From contig NZ_FRAA01000008.1 in NCBI RefSeq assembly GCF_900142205.1, forward strand, positions 1-64,000: 64,000 bases of DNA, in the 5' to 3' direction. This DNA is from Reichenbachiella agariperforans (GTDB lineage Bacteria; Bacteroidota; Bacteroidia; Cytophagales; Cyclobacteriaceae). A model generated the notes under the pieces. That model saw only the letters and a program-made list of their open reading frames with translations. It was not told the DNA's origin and did not search any database. Position numbers and translations under genes: made by a program. Shown one piece after another: positions 1-9,528 of this stretch (position 1 is its first letter; each line of letters opens with the position of its first letter).

Positions 1-2286
1 CCTGCTACGCTCACTTTTACTGCTACCTCTTGGAATACAGCTCAAACGGTGACCATCACTGGTGTGGATGACAACATCATAGATGGCACTCAAACATATA
101 ATGTGACCATTGCGGTAGTAGACGCTAGCTCCGATGATAACTTTGATCCTCTCGCTAGTCAAACCGTAGCTGTAGAAAATGCAGATGATGACTCTCCTGG
201 ATTTGAAGTATCAGAAACCACAGCATCAACTTCCGAGTCAGGGACTACAGATGATTTCACAGTAAAACTGATGAGCGAACCGGATACAGATGTGGTAATT
301 AGCATCACTTCTGGTGATACTGGAGAAGGAACGGTAGCTCCAGCCACTCTGACCTTTACCCCAGCTAACTGGAATGTAGCACAGACAGTGACCATCACAG
401 GAGTAGCGGATAATATTATCGACGGAGTAATTACCTATGACGCCACTATTGCTATCATTGATGCGCTGTCAGATGACAACTTTGATGGATGGGCAGATAT
501 AACGATTTCCGTGAGTAATACGGATACTGACACTGCTCCTACTGCAAATAACAACAGCAATACCACAGATGAAGATATCACTTTGACCATTGCACAGGCT
601 TCAGGATTGCTCAATAATGCAAGTGATGCTGACGGTGATGTTGTGAGCATTGAATCGTTTGAAGTCGAAAGTATCACTTATAATCCAAGTGAGACCGCAA
701 ACTTATCAGTCGGTAGTGTGACCATACATGCAGACGGAAGCTATGTCTTCGTTCCTGCAACTAATTATAATGGCATTGTTCCTATCATTAGCTATTCTGT
801 TACAGATGGTGTCAATACCGATGATGCTACTTTATCGCTAAGTGTCTTAGCGGTAAACGACCTTCCTGTAGCAATAGCAGATATCATAGCTGTCAATGAA
901 GGTGCAACAGCAACTGTCCTGACAAGTGGGGCAAACAGCGTGTTGGCCAATGATACTGATGTAGAAGGTAATGCCTTGACGGCTAAACTGGCTACAGATG
1001 TTTCACACGGTACATTGACTTTAAATAGTGATGGTACTTTCCAGTACATACATGACGGATCTGAAACGACTACTGACAGCTTCGCTTATAAAGCGAATGA
1101 TGGAACAAGTGATGGGAATACCATTACCGTAACCATTACCATCACTCCAGTCAACGATGCTCCGGTATTCACTTCTACGCCAATTACTACGGTAGATGCT
1201 AACACACTCTATAGTTACACGATTACAACTTCAGATAATGATGGAGATCTTGTATCTATCACCGCTGCTGTTATACCTACTTGGTTAAATATTACAGATC
1301 ATGGAAACGGTACAGCCACGCTCTCGGGGACTCCTGACAATGGTGACACTGGTGATTATAACTTTTCGCTCAATGCGACTGACGGTACAGTAAATATTCA
1401 ACAAATATTTACGATCACTGTAAATAGCAAATTTCGCCCTCCTACAGATATATACTTATCTGACACCACAATCATGGAAAATGCAGTATCGGGAACAGAA
1501 ATAGGACTACTCAATAGCGAAGATTTAGATATTAATGAGACGTTTACTTATTCATTGTTGGGTACAAATGCATCTCTGTTTAGTATAACAGGAGATGTAT
1601 TGAGCTCCAATATGGTTTTCAACTTTGAAAACATAAGCAGTTACGATTTGATCATTAGATCAACGGATAGCAATGGAGCTTCATACGATAAAACATTTAC
1701 TATTTATGTAACTGATGAAAATGACCCCCCTACGCACCTCCATCTAGATTACAACAGAGTAATTGAGCTTAGCCCAATTGAAACAGTCATAGGAGAATTA
1801 ACTACTGTGGATGAAGATATAATCGACAATCATATTTATACAATCGTTGATGGTGACTATTCCGACCTATTCTTACTATCTGGACAGACCTTGTACACCA
1901 ATGAGGTATTTTATATGTCTGATCAAAGTAGTTACGAGATTTCCATTCAATCTGTAGACAAAGGTGGGGCTACCATTATTCAAGATTTCGTAATATCCAT
2001 CGAGCAAAATGAGAAATCACGCTTGATTATCCCTACAGCCTTTACGCCCAATGGAGACAATGAAAATGACACTTGGGAGATTCTAAATCTGAATCTATCT
2101 GATGACAACAAAGTAGTCATTTTTGATCGGTCAGGGAGGTTGATTTTTGAATCTAGAGGATATAAAACCCCATGGAGTGGAAAATACAGAGGAGATAGAC
2201 TGCCTACTGGAACCTACTTCTATCAAATAGAAGTAATCATCGATAACAAAGCGAAAACCTACAAAGGTTTTGTAACCATATTATAA
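1..2286 (+). CDS. T9SS type B-sorted multidomain adhesin, 3' part
   Basis: Open from base 1, so the true start lies before the window; the visible part is about 761 residues. It begins inside a repeat of about 113 residues whose next copy is almost the same (VTITGV-DNIIDG and SDDNFD recur), a Calx-beta-like beta-sandwich. Then come cadherin-like or VCBS-type modules with NDTDVEGN and NDAPVF linkers, a putative-Ig module ending near residue 480, and two cadherin-like modules. The last 85 residues (from about IPTAFTPNGDNENDTW) are the gliding motility-associated C-terminal domain, the type B signal that sends proteins through the type IX secretion system to the cell surface. The PorP/SprF gene follows 47 bp later, the usual partner of type B proteins. 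Likely role: surface adhesin or extracellular matrix protein; ligand unknown. Confidence 0.85.
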   Translation, partial: PATLTFTATSWNTAQTVTITGVDDNIIDGTQTYNVTIAVVDASSDDNFDPLASQTVAVENADDDSPGFEVSETTASTSESGTTDDFTVKLMSEPDTDVVISITSGDTGEGTVAPATLTFTPANWNVAQTVTITGVADNIIDGVITYDATIAIIDALSDDNFDGWADITISVSNTDTDTAPTANNNSNTTDEDITLTIAQASGLLNNASDADGDVVSIESFEVESITYNPSETANLSVGSVTIHADGSYVFVPATNYNGIVPIISYSVTDGVNTDDATLSLSVLAVNDLPVAIADIIAVNEGATATVLTSGANSVLANDTDVEGNALTAKLATDVSHGTLTLNSDGTFQYIHDGSETTTDSFAYKANDGTSDGNTITVTITITPVNDAPVFTSTPITTVDANTLYSYTITTSDNDGDLVSITAAVIPTWLNITDHGNGTATLSGTPDNGDTGDYNFSLNATDGTVNIQQIFTITVNSKFRPPTDIYLSDTTIMENAVSGTEIGLLNSEDLDINETFTYSLLGTNASLFSITGDVLSSNMVFNFENISSYDLIIRSTDSNGASYDKTFTIYVTDENDPPTHLHLDYNRVIELSPIETVIGELTTVDEDIIDNHIYTIVDGDYSDLFLLSGQTLYTNEVFYMSDQSSYEISIQSVDKGGATIIQDFVISIEQNEKSRLIIPTAFTPNGDNENDTWEILNLNLSDDNKVVIFDRSGRLIFESRGYKTPWSGKYRGDRLPTGTYFYQIEVIIDNKAKTYKGFVTIL

Positions 2287-2333
2287 ACAGCCTCTTTATG
2301 ACACGAAATAATAGAATCAAAAAAGGCATTTTA

Positions 2334-3317
2334 ATGAAACACCTAATCATACAGGTTTTGTTACTAATAATCACCTTAGATGCTGCCAGTCAAAGCAATG
2401 TTGTCATTGGCCAGTATTACCAATTAATGCCCGTGTTTGCACCAGCCTTGAATGGAGCAAACGACTTCATTGATATCAGGATGGGAACAAGGCAACAATG
2501 GATTGGATATGAAGGAGCTCCAAAAACACAATTTATCAGTGGCAGTGGAGTAATCAAACTAGACAAAAACAACCCTCACAAGTACAACTCGGTACGAGTC
2601 AGTGATATGTCCCCATATACTACCAAAGGAACAAAAATAGGTATAGGAGGATACGTTTTTAGTGATAAGATCGGAGCAATAGATCAAATAGAAATAATGA
2701 CCTCCACAGCGATTCACGTACCCGTCAGTAGTAAAATGTATTTATCACTGGGGTTTTCCTTTGGTGTATACAATACCAATGTCGACATTTCAAACTTATT
2801 TGTACTGAGACCTCAAAACGACGCTATCTATCAAGAATATCTCCACAATCAATACAGAAACACTTACCTAAAGTTGAACTCAGGCATTTCCGCCTATTCT
2901 GATCGGTTTTATATAAGTTATTCGATAATCAATTCCGCTTATATACTTATCAATGGGGATGCGTACAACCTCCGCTATTCATCGAGTCTCTTGCATAACC
3001 TACTCGGCGGATACCGATTAAACCCTTGGCCTAAAATAGAGCTTATCCCAAATGCATACCTCAGATATTCAACCGTATTTCCCTTCCTATTTGACGTAGG
3101 TATACGAGTTCGATATGATCAAAATTTATATAGCGGATTATCGTACAGAAATGATGGGTCAATCATCTCTATGTTAGGCTTTATGATGAACAATAAATAT
3201 AGCTTTGGGTATTCTTACGAAATCAAAACATCTGATAACGGACAAAACTCTAGTAGTCACGAAATCATTCTTGGAATTCAACTAAAAAATAAAAAAAGGT
3301 ACTCCCCTATTTGGTAA
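2334..3317 (+). CDS. PorP/SprF family outer-membrane protein
   Basis: An outer-membrane beta-barrel of 327 residues. The start at 2334 is chosen because it opens directly into a signal peptide (MKHLIIQVLLLIITLDAASQ); an upstream ATG at 2298 would place a charged 12-residue leader before it. After cleavage the chain reads VVIGQYYQLMPVFAPALNGA, typical of the PorP/SprF family, where an N-terminal FxPxxNPA-like segment is followed by alternating beta strands. Family members work with type IX secretion and are often encoded just behind type B-sorted proteins, where they help attach or export the partner. That is the arrangement here. The assignment to the family is firm; the partner relation is inferred from position. 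Confidence 0.8.
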   Translation: MKHLIIQVLLLIITLDAASQSNVVIGQYYQLMPVFAPALNGANDFIDIRMGTRQQWIGYEGAPKTQFISGSGVIKLDKNNPHKYNSVRVSDMSPYTTKGTKIGIGGYVFSDKIGAIDQIEIMTSTAIHVPVSSKMYLSLGFSFGVYNTNVDISNLFVLRPQNDAIYQEYLHNQYRNTYLKLNSGISAYSDRFYISYSIINSAYILINGDAYNLRYSSSLLHNLLGGYRLNPWPKIELIPNAYLRYSTVFPFLFDVGIRVRYDQNLYSGLSYRNDGSIISMLGFMMNNKYSFGYSYEIKTSDNGQNSSSHEIILGIQLKNKKRYSPIW

Positions 3318-3319
3318 AA

Positions 3320-4573
3320 ATGAGATACATCATATTCACAATACTATTGTTTTCACTCCATAGTACAGTTTTAGGACAAGAACTTATTTTTTCTGAACCC
3401 AAAAAAATGGAGTCTACTATAAACTCAACATCCGAAGAGGTCTCTCCCCTATTAAGTCGTGATGGCAATACACTATACTTTGTCAGAACTTTCTATGAAG
3501 GAAATATCGGTGGGGAGCTAGGTGCTCAAGACATCTGGTATAGTCAAAGAGACCAGTCAGGCGTCTGGGACACGGCTGTTAGTTTAAATCAACTCAATAA
3601 TCAATACAATAATATCATACTAGGAGTAGGAAATAATGACAGTAGTATCTACGTACAAAACACCTATTCAAATCCACTAAGATGGGACTATGGTATTTCT
3701 GTTTCAGAGAAAAAAAACGGCAAGTGGCAACCCCCTTTAGAGCTAAATTTAAAATTTAAACGAATAGGCTCCTTTCAGGGCTATTTTGTTCCCTCCAATA
3801 AAGATGTCATCATAGAATCCTCCAACAAAAATGACTCCTATGGAAATGAAGATTTGTATATCTATCGACTAGAAGGAAACAAATGGCTCGGCCCTATTCA
3901 CTTGGATACGATAATCAATACCCCCGAAGGTGAAATATCCCCTTTCCTATGTGATGACTATGAGACCTTGTTTTTCTCTAGTGATGGGCATGACGGATAT
4001 GGTAGTTTCGACCTCTTTATGACCAAACGTCTAGATAGCACATGGCTCAACTGGTCTGTTCCTGTCAATTTAGGTCCCGTTATCAACAGTACTGCTTTTG
4101 ATGCTTATTTTTCCACCTATCCCAGTGGAGAAAGTTTTTATGTCAGTTCAAAGAAAGAAAAATATGCAGATATCTATAGTACCACCCTCAGCTACGAAGA
4201 AATCCCAATCGTAACAGACACTATCGTAGAAGACTCCACAGCATATGATACGCTGATTGTAGACACCCTCCTAGTCGAAATACCAATCGATACTATCAAA
4301 ACAGAACCCGTCGAGGTGGTAGAAAAAGAAGATCGACTGCCATTTACAATTCAAATTTTGGCTATGCCAAGGGGGAAAAAGCCAAATAAAATATTCTTTG
4401 ATCATCTAGACATCAGTCATGTTGAAAAATCTGAAGGAAAGGATCATTTGGATCGTTACTACATCGGAGAATTTCAAACGCTAGTAGAAGCACTACGTGG
4501 CATGGATACCCTTCGGAAAGTAGGATACTCAGATTCGTTCGTTAGGAAAGTCGAAAAATACTCCACTCTGTAA
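3320..4573 (+). CDS. PD40 beta-propeller protein with C-terminal SPOR-like domain
   Basis: A secreted protein of 417 residues. The ATG at 3320 lies 2 bp after the stop of the PorP/SprF gene and opens into a signal peptide (MRYIIFTILLFSLHSTVLGQ); a TTG at 3311 in the same frame is less likely. PD40/TolB-like propeller blades follow, seen as SPLLSRDGNTLYFVR, and later SPFLCDDYETLFFSSDGHDG with a GYGSFDLFM strand. A Thr/Asp/Val-rich linker (about residues 290-340) leads to a C-terminal SPOR-like module of about 75 residues (FTIQILAMPRGKKP...YYIGEF). Similar proteins sit in the T9SS/gliding protein family, often with an OmpA-like end instead. The tight spacing suggests one transcript with the two genes before it. 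Role: probably periplasmic binding to peptidoglycan or to the secretion complex. Confidence 0.75.
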   Translation: MRYIIFTILLFSLHSTVLGQELIFSEPKKMESTINSTSEEVSPLLSRDGNTLYFVRTFYEGNIGGELGAQDIWYSQRDQSGVWDTAVSLNQLNNQYNNIILGVGNNDSSIYVQNTYSNPLRWDYGISVSEKKNGKWQPPLELNLKFKRIGSFQGYFVPSNKDVIIESSNKNDSYGNEDLYIYRLEGNKWLGPIHLDTIINTPEGEISPFLCDDYETLFFSSDGHDGYGSFDLFMTKRLDSTWLNWSVPVNLGPVINSTAFDAYFSTYPSGESFYVSSKKEKYADIYSTTLSYEEIPIVTDTIVEDSTAYDTLIVDTLLVEIPIDTIKTEPVEVVEKEDRLPFTIQILAMPRGKKPNKIFFDHLDISHVEKSEGKDHLDRYYIGEFQTLVEALRGMDTLRKVGYSDSFVRKVEKYSTL

Positions 4574-4630
4574 ATGACCTCTACTAAAAGTGTCTCTGAA
4601 TACTTTCATTCCTTTTTTATTCCTCCTCTT

Positions 4631-4660
4631 TCATGCTGTCAAAAGCTTTTAACAGCATGA
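4631..4660. terminator. Palindromic hairpin after the PorP/PD40 genes
   Basis: TCATGCTGT and ACAGCATGA pair over 9 bp around an inner AAAAGCTTTT palindrome. The element starts 57 bp after the PD40 stop codon. It lacks a long T run, so it is a probable but not a classical terminator. It could serve transcripts from either side. Confidence 0.5.
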
Positions 4661-4760
4661 ATACTTTCTAGTGTGATATGGGTTATTTGTGAGGCTCTTT
4701 GCTGCATTTTTTTCGTAATGAGAGATAGCTATTTGAAGATCAGAATACAAACCAAACCAT

Positions 4761-5034
4761 CTATGCTGCCAGTTCCAAAGCATCCTGCATGGCTTGATTG
4801 ACGCCTTCTAATATCTCGTGGATTGATTTGATTTTGTGACAGGATATTTCGGGTGGCGGTGCAGAGATCCTGCCACCAAGACTCAGGATGCTGCTCTGCC
4901 TATCCGCTATGGCGCGACAGTATCATCGAATCATGCTCTGGATATTGATCTACACCGACGACCTTAGTATCCTCTGTGTCAATCAGAGCGACTTTAATCG
5001 TCGTACTGCCTATCTCGTACCCTAGTAAATACAT
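4761..5034 (-). pseudogene. Xylulokinase (FGGY kinase) N-terminal remnant
   Basis: On the minus strand an ATG at 5034 opens a frame reading MYLLGYEIGSTTIKVALIDT, the ATP-binding start of FGGY sugar kinases of the xylulokinase type. It continues to SRHSG and is then broken by a TAG at 4902-4900, where a Trp (TGG) would be expected before AEQHPESWW. The same frame goes on to about LSQNQINPRDI, where similarity stops. Shifting frame, the last bases read EGVNQAMQDALELAA and then a stop at 4761; this resembles the EGV-motif of the C-terminal kinase domain, as if the middle of the gene had been deleted. Intact xylulokinases are about 490 residues. It is a dead gene: an internal stop, a frame change and most of the length gone. 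Identification is by recognition of the N-terminal motif. Confidence 0.7.
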
Positions 5035-5321
5035 CTTTGCTTTGCTTGAATAATGCTCTTTTAGGCATTAAAAAAACGCTTGTCAGTGGATCTAGCCAGT
5101 CACAAAAGAAGTCTCTTGACTAACCTCCTCTGCCCTGTCTCAAATAGCTAAAACTATTTTCTCATCGTCAGCATATCACGCTCCAAACGCTATTTTCGCA
5201 CCTAAACTACGCCAAAATCACGTCACTTATCAAAACCAACATAGCAATCTCAACAATAACATTCGCCGCTTTCAATCTCCTCCCAGTTCCTGATTTTTCA
5301 ACTTTATACTTTGGTCTCTAC

Positions 5322-6218
5322 CTAGCTCCCAAACATGATGAGCACGATACCTGCAATGATCCCCAGTAGTATCAGAGATTTGTACAAGATGTTTTTCTCT
5401 TTGAATAGTACTGCTCCTACCCCAAAGGAAATGATCACGCTGCTCCTGCGTAGCAGAGACAAGATCGACACCAATGAGTCCTCATAAGTCAACGCATAGA
5501 AGTAAGCAAAGTCCCCCAAGACCAGTACGATTCCTATCAGCGGTATCGCATGCCGCCACTGAAAGGGGGTGAGTTGTTTTCGTTTGGGATACCAAAAAAG
5601 CCACAGCACCAGCAGCATGATCGGCACTTGATAAAAGGAAAAGTAGGCTTGCACCGCCAAGCGGTTGTAGTGCGCGATCAGGTACTTGTCATAGAGTGTA
5701 CTGAAGGTCCCGATGAGGGTCGCTAGAAAGATGAACCAAACCCATTTGTTGGTTTTGAAATCGACTCCTTCCTTGTTGCCCGCGATGGAAAAAAAGTAGA
5801 AGAACACCAAGGCAACCATCATCCCGATCCACTGGAGAGTCGTCAACGTTTCGCCATAGATCACGATAGCCCCGAGCAACGTCCACACTGGACCTGTACT
5901 GCGTATCGGTGAGACGATACTGATGGGGAGGTTTTTGAGTGCCATGAAGGATAGAATCCACGATGACACAACGATCAATGCCTTAGCGATAATCAACAAA
6001 TGGACTTTGAGGCTAACCGCAGGAATGTAGAAATTATCATACTGCTCGAACCCCGCTACGGTATGAGAAAGCACAAGTGGTGGCACAAAGAGTAAAGCAG
6101 AAGCTACTGTAGAGAAAAACAAGACGGGTAAAACGGCATTGTTGTTCAACGAGACTTTCTTGAGTAAGTCATATACCCCCAATGCCAACAATGAAACCAC
6201 TCCAAATATTACCCACAT
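5322..6218 (-). CDS. EamA/DMT superfamily transporter
   Basis: A membrane protein of 298 residues with about ten hydrophobic segments in two repeats of five, the layout of the EamA half of the drug/metabolite transporter superfamily. Segment starts include MWVIFGVVSLLALGVYDLLK and the conserved-looking middle SPIRSTGPVWTLLGAIVIYGE, the EamA 'GE' end of the fourth helix. The second half repeats the pattern and closes with SVIISFGVGAVLFKEKN. Substrates in this family range from amino acids to sugars and nucleotides and cannot be told from sequence. The gene lies 77 bp behind rapA on the same strand, so the two may be cotranscribed. It is flanked downstream by the dead xylulokinase. Confidence 0.8.
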   Translation of the reverse strand: MWVIFGVVSLLALGVYDLLKKVSLNNNAVLPVLFFSTVASALLFVPPLVLSHTVAGFEQYDNFYIPAVSLKVHLLIIAKALIVVSSWILSFMALKNLPISIVSPIRSTGPVWTLLGAIVIYGETLTTLQWIGMMVALVFFYFFSIAGNKEGVDFKTNKWVWFIFLATLIGTFSTLYDKYLIAHYNRLAVQAYFSFYQVPIMLLVLWLFWYPKRKQLTPFQWRHAIPLIGIVLVLGDFAYFYALTYEDSLVSILSLLRRSSVIISFGVGAVLFKEKNILYKSLILLGIIAGIVLIMFGS

Positions 6219-6295
6219 ATCATCCGACTGTTTTTGCGATATAACTACACTGCTACTGAACGAACACCCACCACCACGGCGTTTGCATTCTTCGA

Positions 6296-9136
6296 TCAGT
6301 CCCCTCCTTCTCTAATCAACTGCACCGAATCCATACGAATGCGTGCATCCCCGATCAAAGTAGTCAAGACCTCTTTCTCTTCCAACGCCGTACGAACTTC
6401 ATCCTGCCTGATGGCTTTGTTTCGCTTGTACAGGGAGGCCAATCGACCGATTTCATGATCCAATGTTTGGTTCATCCGCTGGAGCCCCCCTTCTATTGCC
6501 TCCTTTTTCATCTGCTCTGCTACCTCTGTAGCAGTTTTGATCATCTCTGGGATAATGGCATCCACCAGCGTTTCATTATCAAGGAGATCATCTATCCGTC
6601 CAGGGATCAACTGCTGGCGAAACATGTCTACCGAATAATCTCCCGTGACCTCATCTCCTGAGTGATTGACCACTACTCGCAAGGGTGTACTCGGCAGAAA
6701 ACGATCAACATGTACGCCTGATCTACCCGCTGTCTCTAGTACAAAGGTGGCCTCTAGCAATATCCCAGTCCCTTCTGTCCCTCGCAGCACGCCAAAACCA
6801 GTACCTCCAGTACCCATACTCAGTACCATATCTATCGCGCCAGTTACCATCGGGTGATCCCAACTGATGAAGCTCAAATCCTCTCTGCTCAAGGCCCGCT
6901 TTCGATCAAAAGTGACAGATATCCCCTCATCAGGAATGGATGGAAATACCTCCGCATTCGTTCGTACTGGATGCAATAAATAAGTACGAGGTGCCAGGTC
7001 TTCCATCTCGATCCCAAAGTGCTCGAATACTTCGGTCATGTATTGTTCAAGCGATAGATCTTGATCCGCTTCATGGATTTGCTGTACGAGCTGGTCCGCC
7101 ACCGCTGGCCTGAATGAGTTCATTTCGAGCAATCGATCACGACCATTGGCCAAGGTTTGCTTGAGCTCCTTCTGGTAGGCAGCTGTATCATCAATGAGCA
7201 ACTCTAGTTGCGTATTACTATCCGTAGCAGCCAACGTTGCAGCGACCAAACGATCGCTAAACAGCTGCCCGATCTGATTGCCACCTTCTATGTTTTCTTC
7301 AAAGGCATTTAACCCCTCATGAAACCACCGCACCAGCACTTCTTGTGGGCTTCCTTTGAGATACGGCACATGGATCTGGATATCGTCAGACTGTCCGATA
7401 CGATCCAAACGACCAATCCGCTGCTCCAACAACTCTGGGTGCACTGGCAAATCGAACAACACCAAGTGATGCGCAAACTGAAAGTTGCGCCCCTCGCTAC
7501 CGATCTCCGAGCACAGCAATATCTGCGCGCCATCTGTCTCCGCAAACCACGCGGCATTCCTATCACGCTGTACGATCGTGAGGTCTTCATGAAACACCCC
7601 GACCTTGGCACTACTGAGTTCTCCCAACGCTTTTTCTAATGCCAACACTTTCGCTTTGCTGCGACAGATCAAGACCACTTTGGCAGGGTTCAATTGTACA
7701 AGCAAAGCAACCAGCCACGTGACCCGTGGATCTTCCGAAAACCAAAACCGTTGCTTTGTTCCTTCCCCCGTCTCCACTTGCTTATCCACTGCATATTCTT
7801 TCGTCATGCGCTGTATCCACTCCTCGTGATTGTCCACGGCGGTCAAAGGAATCAAGTGCGCCTCACGTGTCGGGAAACCACTCATGGCAGCACGCGTATT
7901 TCTAAACACCACTCGCCCAGGACCGTGTTGGTCAAGCAAGTCTTCTATCAGTTGATTTTTTGCGACAATTTGTCCTTCTTCTACCTTAGCCACTCGTTCT
8001 TTTCCAAACATCGCTTCTAGCAAGGCTCTATCATTCTGCTTCATAGCATTTCCTAGAGACAAATCTTCCACGATGTTGGCGATCATTTTGTGATCTTGTG
8101 ACTCGTTGATGAACTCCTCATAATCTGCATACCTATCTGGATCTAGCAACCTGAGTCTCGCAAAATGACTCTCCACACCCAGTTGCTCCGGCGTGGCGGT
8201 CAGTAGCAACAACCCTTTGGCGACCTTGCTCAGCATCTCTACGATAGCATAGGCGGGACTTGCTTGCGTCTGAGACCACTCCAAGTGATGCGCTTCGTCC
8301 ACCACCAGCATATCCCAGTCTGCTGAGATCGCTTGGCGCGCACGCACCTGAGAGTTAGCCAAAAATGACGTACTACAAATCACCAATTGATCATCTAAGA
8401 AAGGATTGCCATCAGGTGCACTTTCGTCCAATGAAGCACATCGCTCTTCATCAAAAATATGGAACCATAGATTGAAACGTCTCAGCATCTCCACAAACCA
8501 CTGATGCACCAAAGAATCTGGTACCAATATCAGTACACGGGAGACTTGCCCACTCAACAGCAGACGATGCAGAATCAAACACGCCTCTATCGTTTTGCCC
8601 AAGCCTACTTGATCCGACAGCAATACGCGTGGCGCATAACGAGAACTGACCTCATGTGCGATATACAACTGGTGCGGAATGAGGTCTATACGTCCACCTA
8701 CGAACCCATTGATAGGAGAAATCCTACGCTGGTGATCGTATGCCAATGTTTTTCTTCTGAGTGCAAAGACACTAGGTGCTTCTACGTCACCGATCAGTAA
8801 ACGGTCGTCCACACCATGTGTCACAGACACATCACCCAAATCAGCCTCCGACAAAACGCCTTCTTTCCCTATGTACAGTAACAGGTCGGTGTTTTCTTGT
8901 ACCCGCTCGATCACAAAAGGACGCTGATTAGCATCTACCACAGTATCTCCTGATTTGAAAACGACTCGTCGCAGCGGCGCTCCGTCCAAAGCATACTGTC
9001 TCGTCTCCCCTGATGCAGGAAAATACAATTGCACCCGATTTTTACTAACCTCAACTACTACACCCACTCCTAGCTCAGGTTCTCCCTCACTTGTCCATCT
9101 TTGATCTGGATAAAAATCCCCTATATGATCTGCCAT
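6296..9136 (-). CDS. rapA: RNA polymerase-associated helicase-like ATPase RapA
   Basis: A SNF2-family ATPase that in Escherichia coli binds RNA polymerase and helps recycle it after termination. The start at 9136 (MADHIGDFYPDQRWTSEGEP) is chosen because it matches the RapA N-terminus (GQRWISDTESELG); a longer frame to 9307 reads intergenic sequence. The protein is 946 residues against 968 in E. coli. Two N-terminal Tudor-like domains come first, then helicase motif I (DQVGLGKTIEA), motif II (VVDEAHHLEWS), motif III (LLLTATPEQLG), and in the second lobe SEIGSEGRNFQF and EQRIGRLDRIGQ, which are RapA hallmarks. Similarity runs to the C-terminus, including a VxFDRxxALxREDxxFI segment. RapA is characteristic of gammaproteobacteria; its presence here suggests ancient transfer, which is inference. 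Confidence 0.92.
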   Translation of the reverse strand: MADHIGDFYPDQRWTSEGEPELGVGVVVEVSKNRVQLYFPASGETRQYALDGAPLRRVVFKSGDTVVDANQRPFVIERVQENTDLLLYIGKEGVLSEADLGDVSVTHGVDDRLLIGDVEAPSVFALRRKTLAYDHQRRISPINGFVGGRIDLIPHQLYIAHEVSSRYAPRVLLSDQVGLGKTIEACLILHRLLLSGQVSRVLILVPDSLVHQWFVEMLRRFNLWFHIFDEERCASLDESAPDGNPFLDDQLVICSTSFLANSQVRARQAISADWDMLVVDEAHHLEWSQTQASPAYAIVEMLSKVAKGLLLLTATPEQLGVESHFARLRLLDPDRYADYEEFINESQDHKMIANIVEDLSLGNAMKQNDRALLEAMFGKERVAKVEEGQIVAKNQLIEDLLDQHGPGRVVFRNTRAAMSGFPTREAHLIPLTAVDNHEEWIQRMTKEYAVDKQVETGEGTKQRFWFSEDPRVTWLVALLVQLNPAKVVLICRSKAKVLALEKALGELSSAKVGVFHEDLTIVQRDRNAAWFAETDGAQILLCSEIGSEGRNFQFAHHLVLFDLPVHPELLEQRIGRLDRIGQSDDIQIHVPYLKGSPQEVLVRWFHEGLNAFEENIEGGNQIGQLFSDRLVAATLAATDSNTQLELLIDDTAAYQKELKQTLANGRDRLLEMNSFRPAVADQLVQQIHEADQDLSLEQYMTEVFEHFGIEMEDLAPRTYLLHPVRTNAEVFPSIPDEGISVTFDRKRALSREDLSFISWDHPMVTGAIDMVLSMGTGGTGFGVLRGTEGTGILLEATFVLETAGRSGVHVDRFLPSTPLRVVVNHSGDEVTGDYSVDMFRQQLIPGRIDDLLDNETLVDAIIPEMIKTATEVAEQMKKEAIEGGLQRMNQTLDHEIGRLASLYKRNKAIRQDEVRTALEEKEVLTTLIGDARIRMDSVQLIREGGD

Positions 9137-9303
9137 TTTACGCTCAACGATTAACCACCCAGATTGGATGTTTTCTAAAAAATGCAAGTTCTTCAATCTT
9201 TGCCCGCATCTCCAACAACCGCTAACCTTTATTTCAGTCCAACCACATAGAAACAGGGATCGCTCCGTATTTCTGGGGGAGAGATAGTAGACCACCTCGT
9301 TAT

Positions 9304-9376
9304 TCAATATTCATTGTTCGAAATTCGTTATTGTTTTTTTATAAAATAACCATCTATTATGAATATCGAATATTGA
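9304..9376. repeat. AT-rich imperfect inverted repeat
   Basis: Arms at 9304-9319 and 9361-9376 (TCAATATTCATTGTTC and GAATATCGAATATTGA) pair over 16 bp with three mismatches around an AT-rich centre. It lies upstream of rapA. It resembles the short AT-rich palindromic repeats scattered in many Bacteroidota genomes; copy number cannot be judged from one window. Confidence 0.35.
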
Positions 9377-9440
9377 TTTTTACCCCCAACTTTACAGACT
9401 GGTTTAGAAATAGGACTTATTTTCATCAGAATCATACATA

Positions 9441-9503
9441 CCCATCGCCACTAAAAGCAAAAAGAACCTATCTAGGTTCTTTTTGCTTTTAGTGGCGATG
9501 GGT
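9441..9503. terminator. Long perfect-stem terminator hairpin
   Basis: A 29-bp perfect inverted repeat with a loop of about 5 nt (arms start ACCCATCGCCACTAAAAGCA and end with its complement). The stem contains A and T tracts on opposite sides. It sits 26 bp after the stop codon of the T9SS-sorted gene at 9529-10704, so it most likely ends that transcript. A stem this long is unusual for a terminator. Confidence 0.65.
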
Positions 9504-9528
9504 AACCGTTACTATGTTTTGGTCAAAA

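Noticed and set aside
7319-7639. ORFs antisense to rapA and similar shadows over the enzyme genes
   Set aside because: All overlap genes with clear family motifs, and none has its own.
9137-9307. N-terminal extension of RapA by 57 residues
   Set aside because: The extension reads intergenic, Cys/Trp-containing sequence with no similarity to RapA, while the inner Met at 9136 aligns with the family start.
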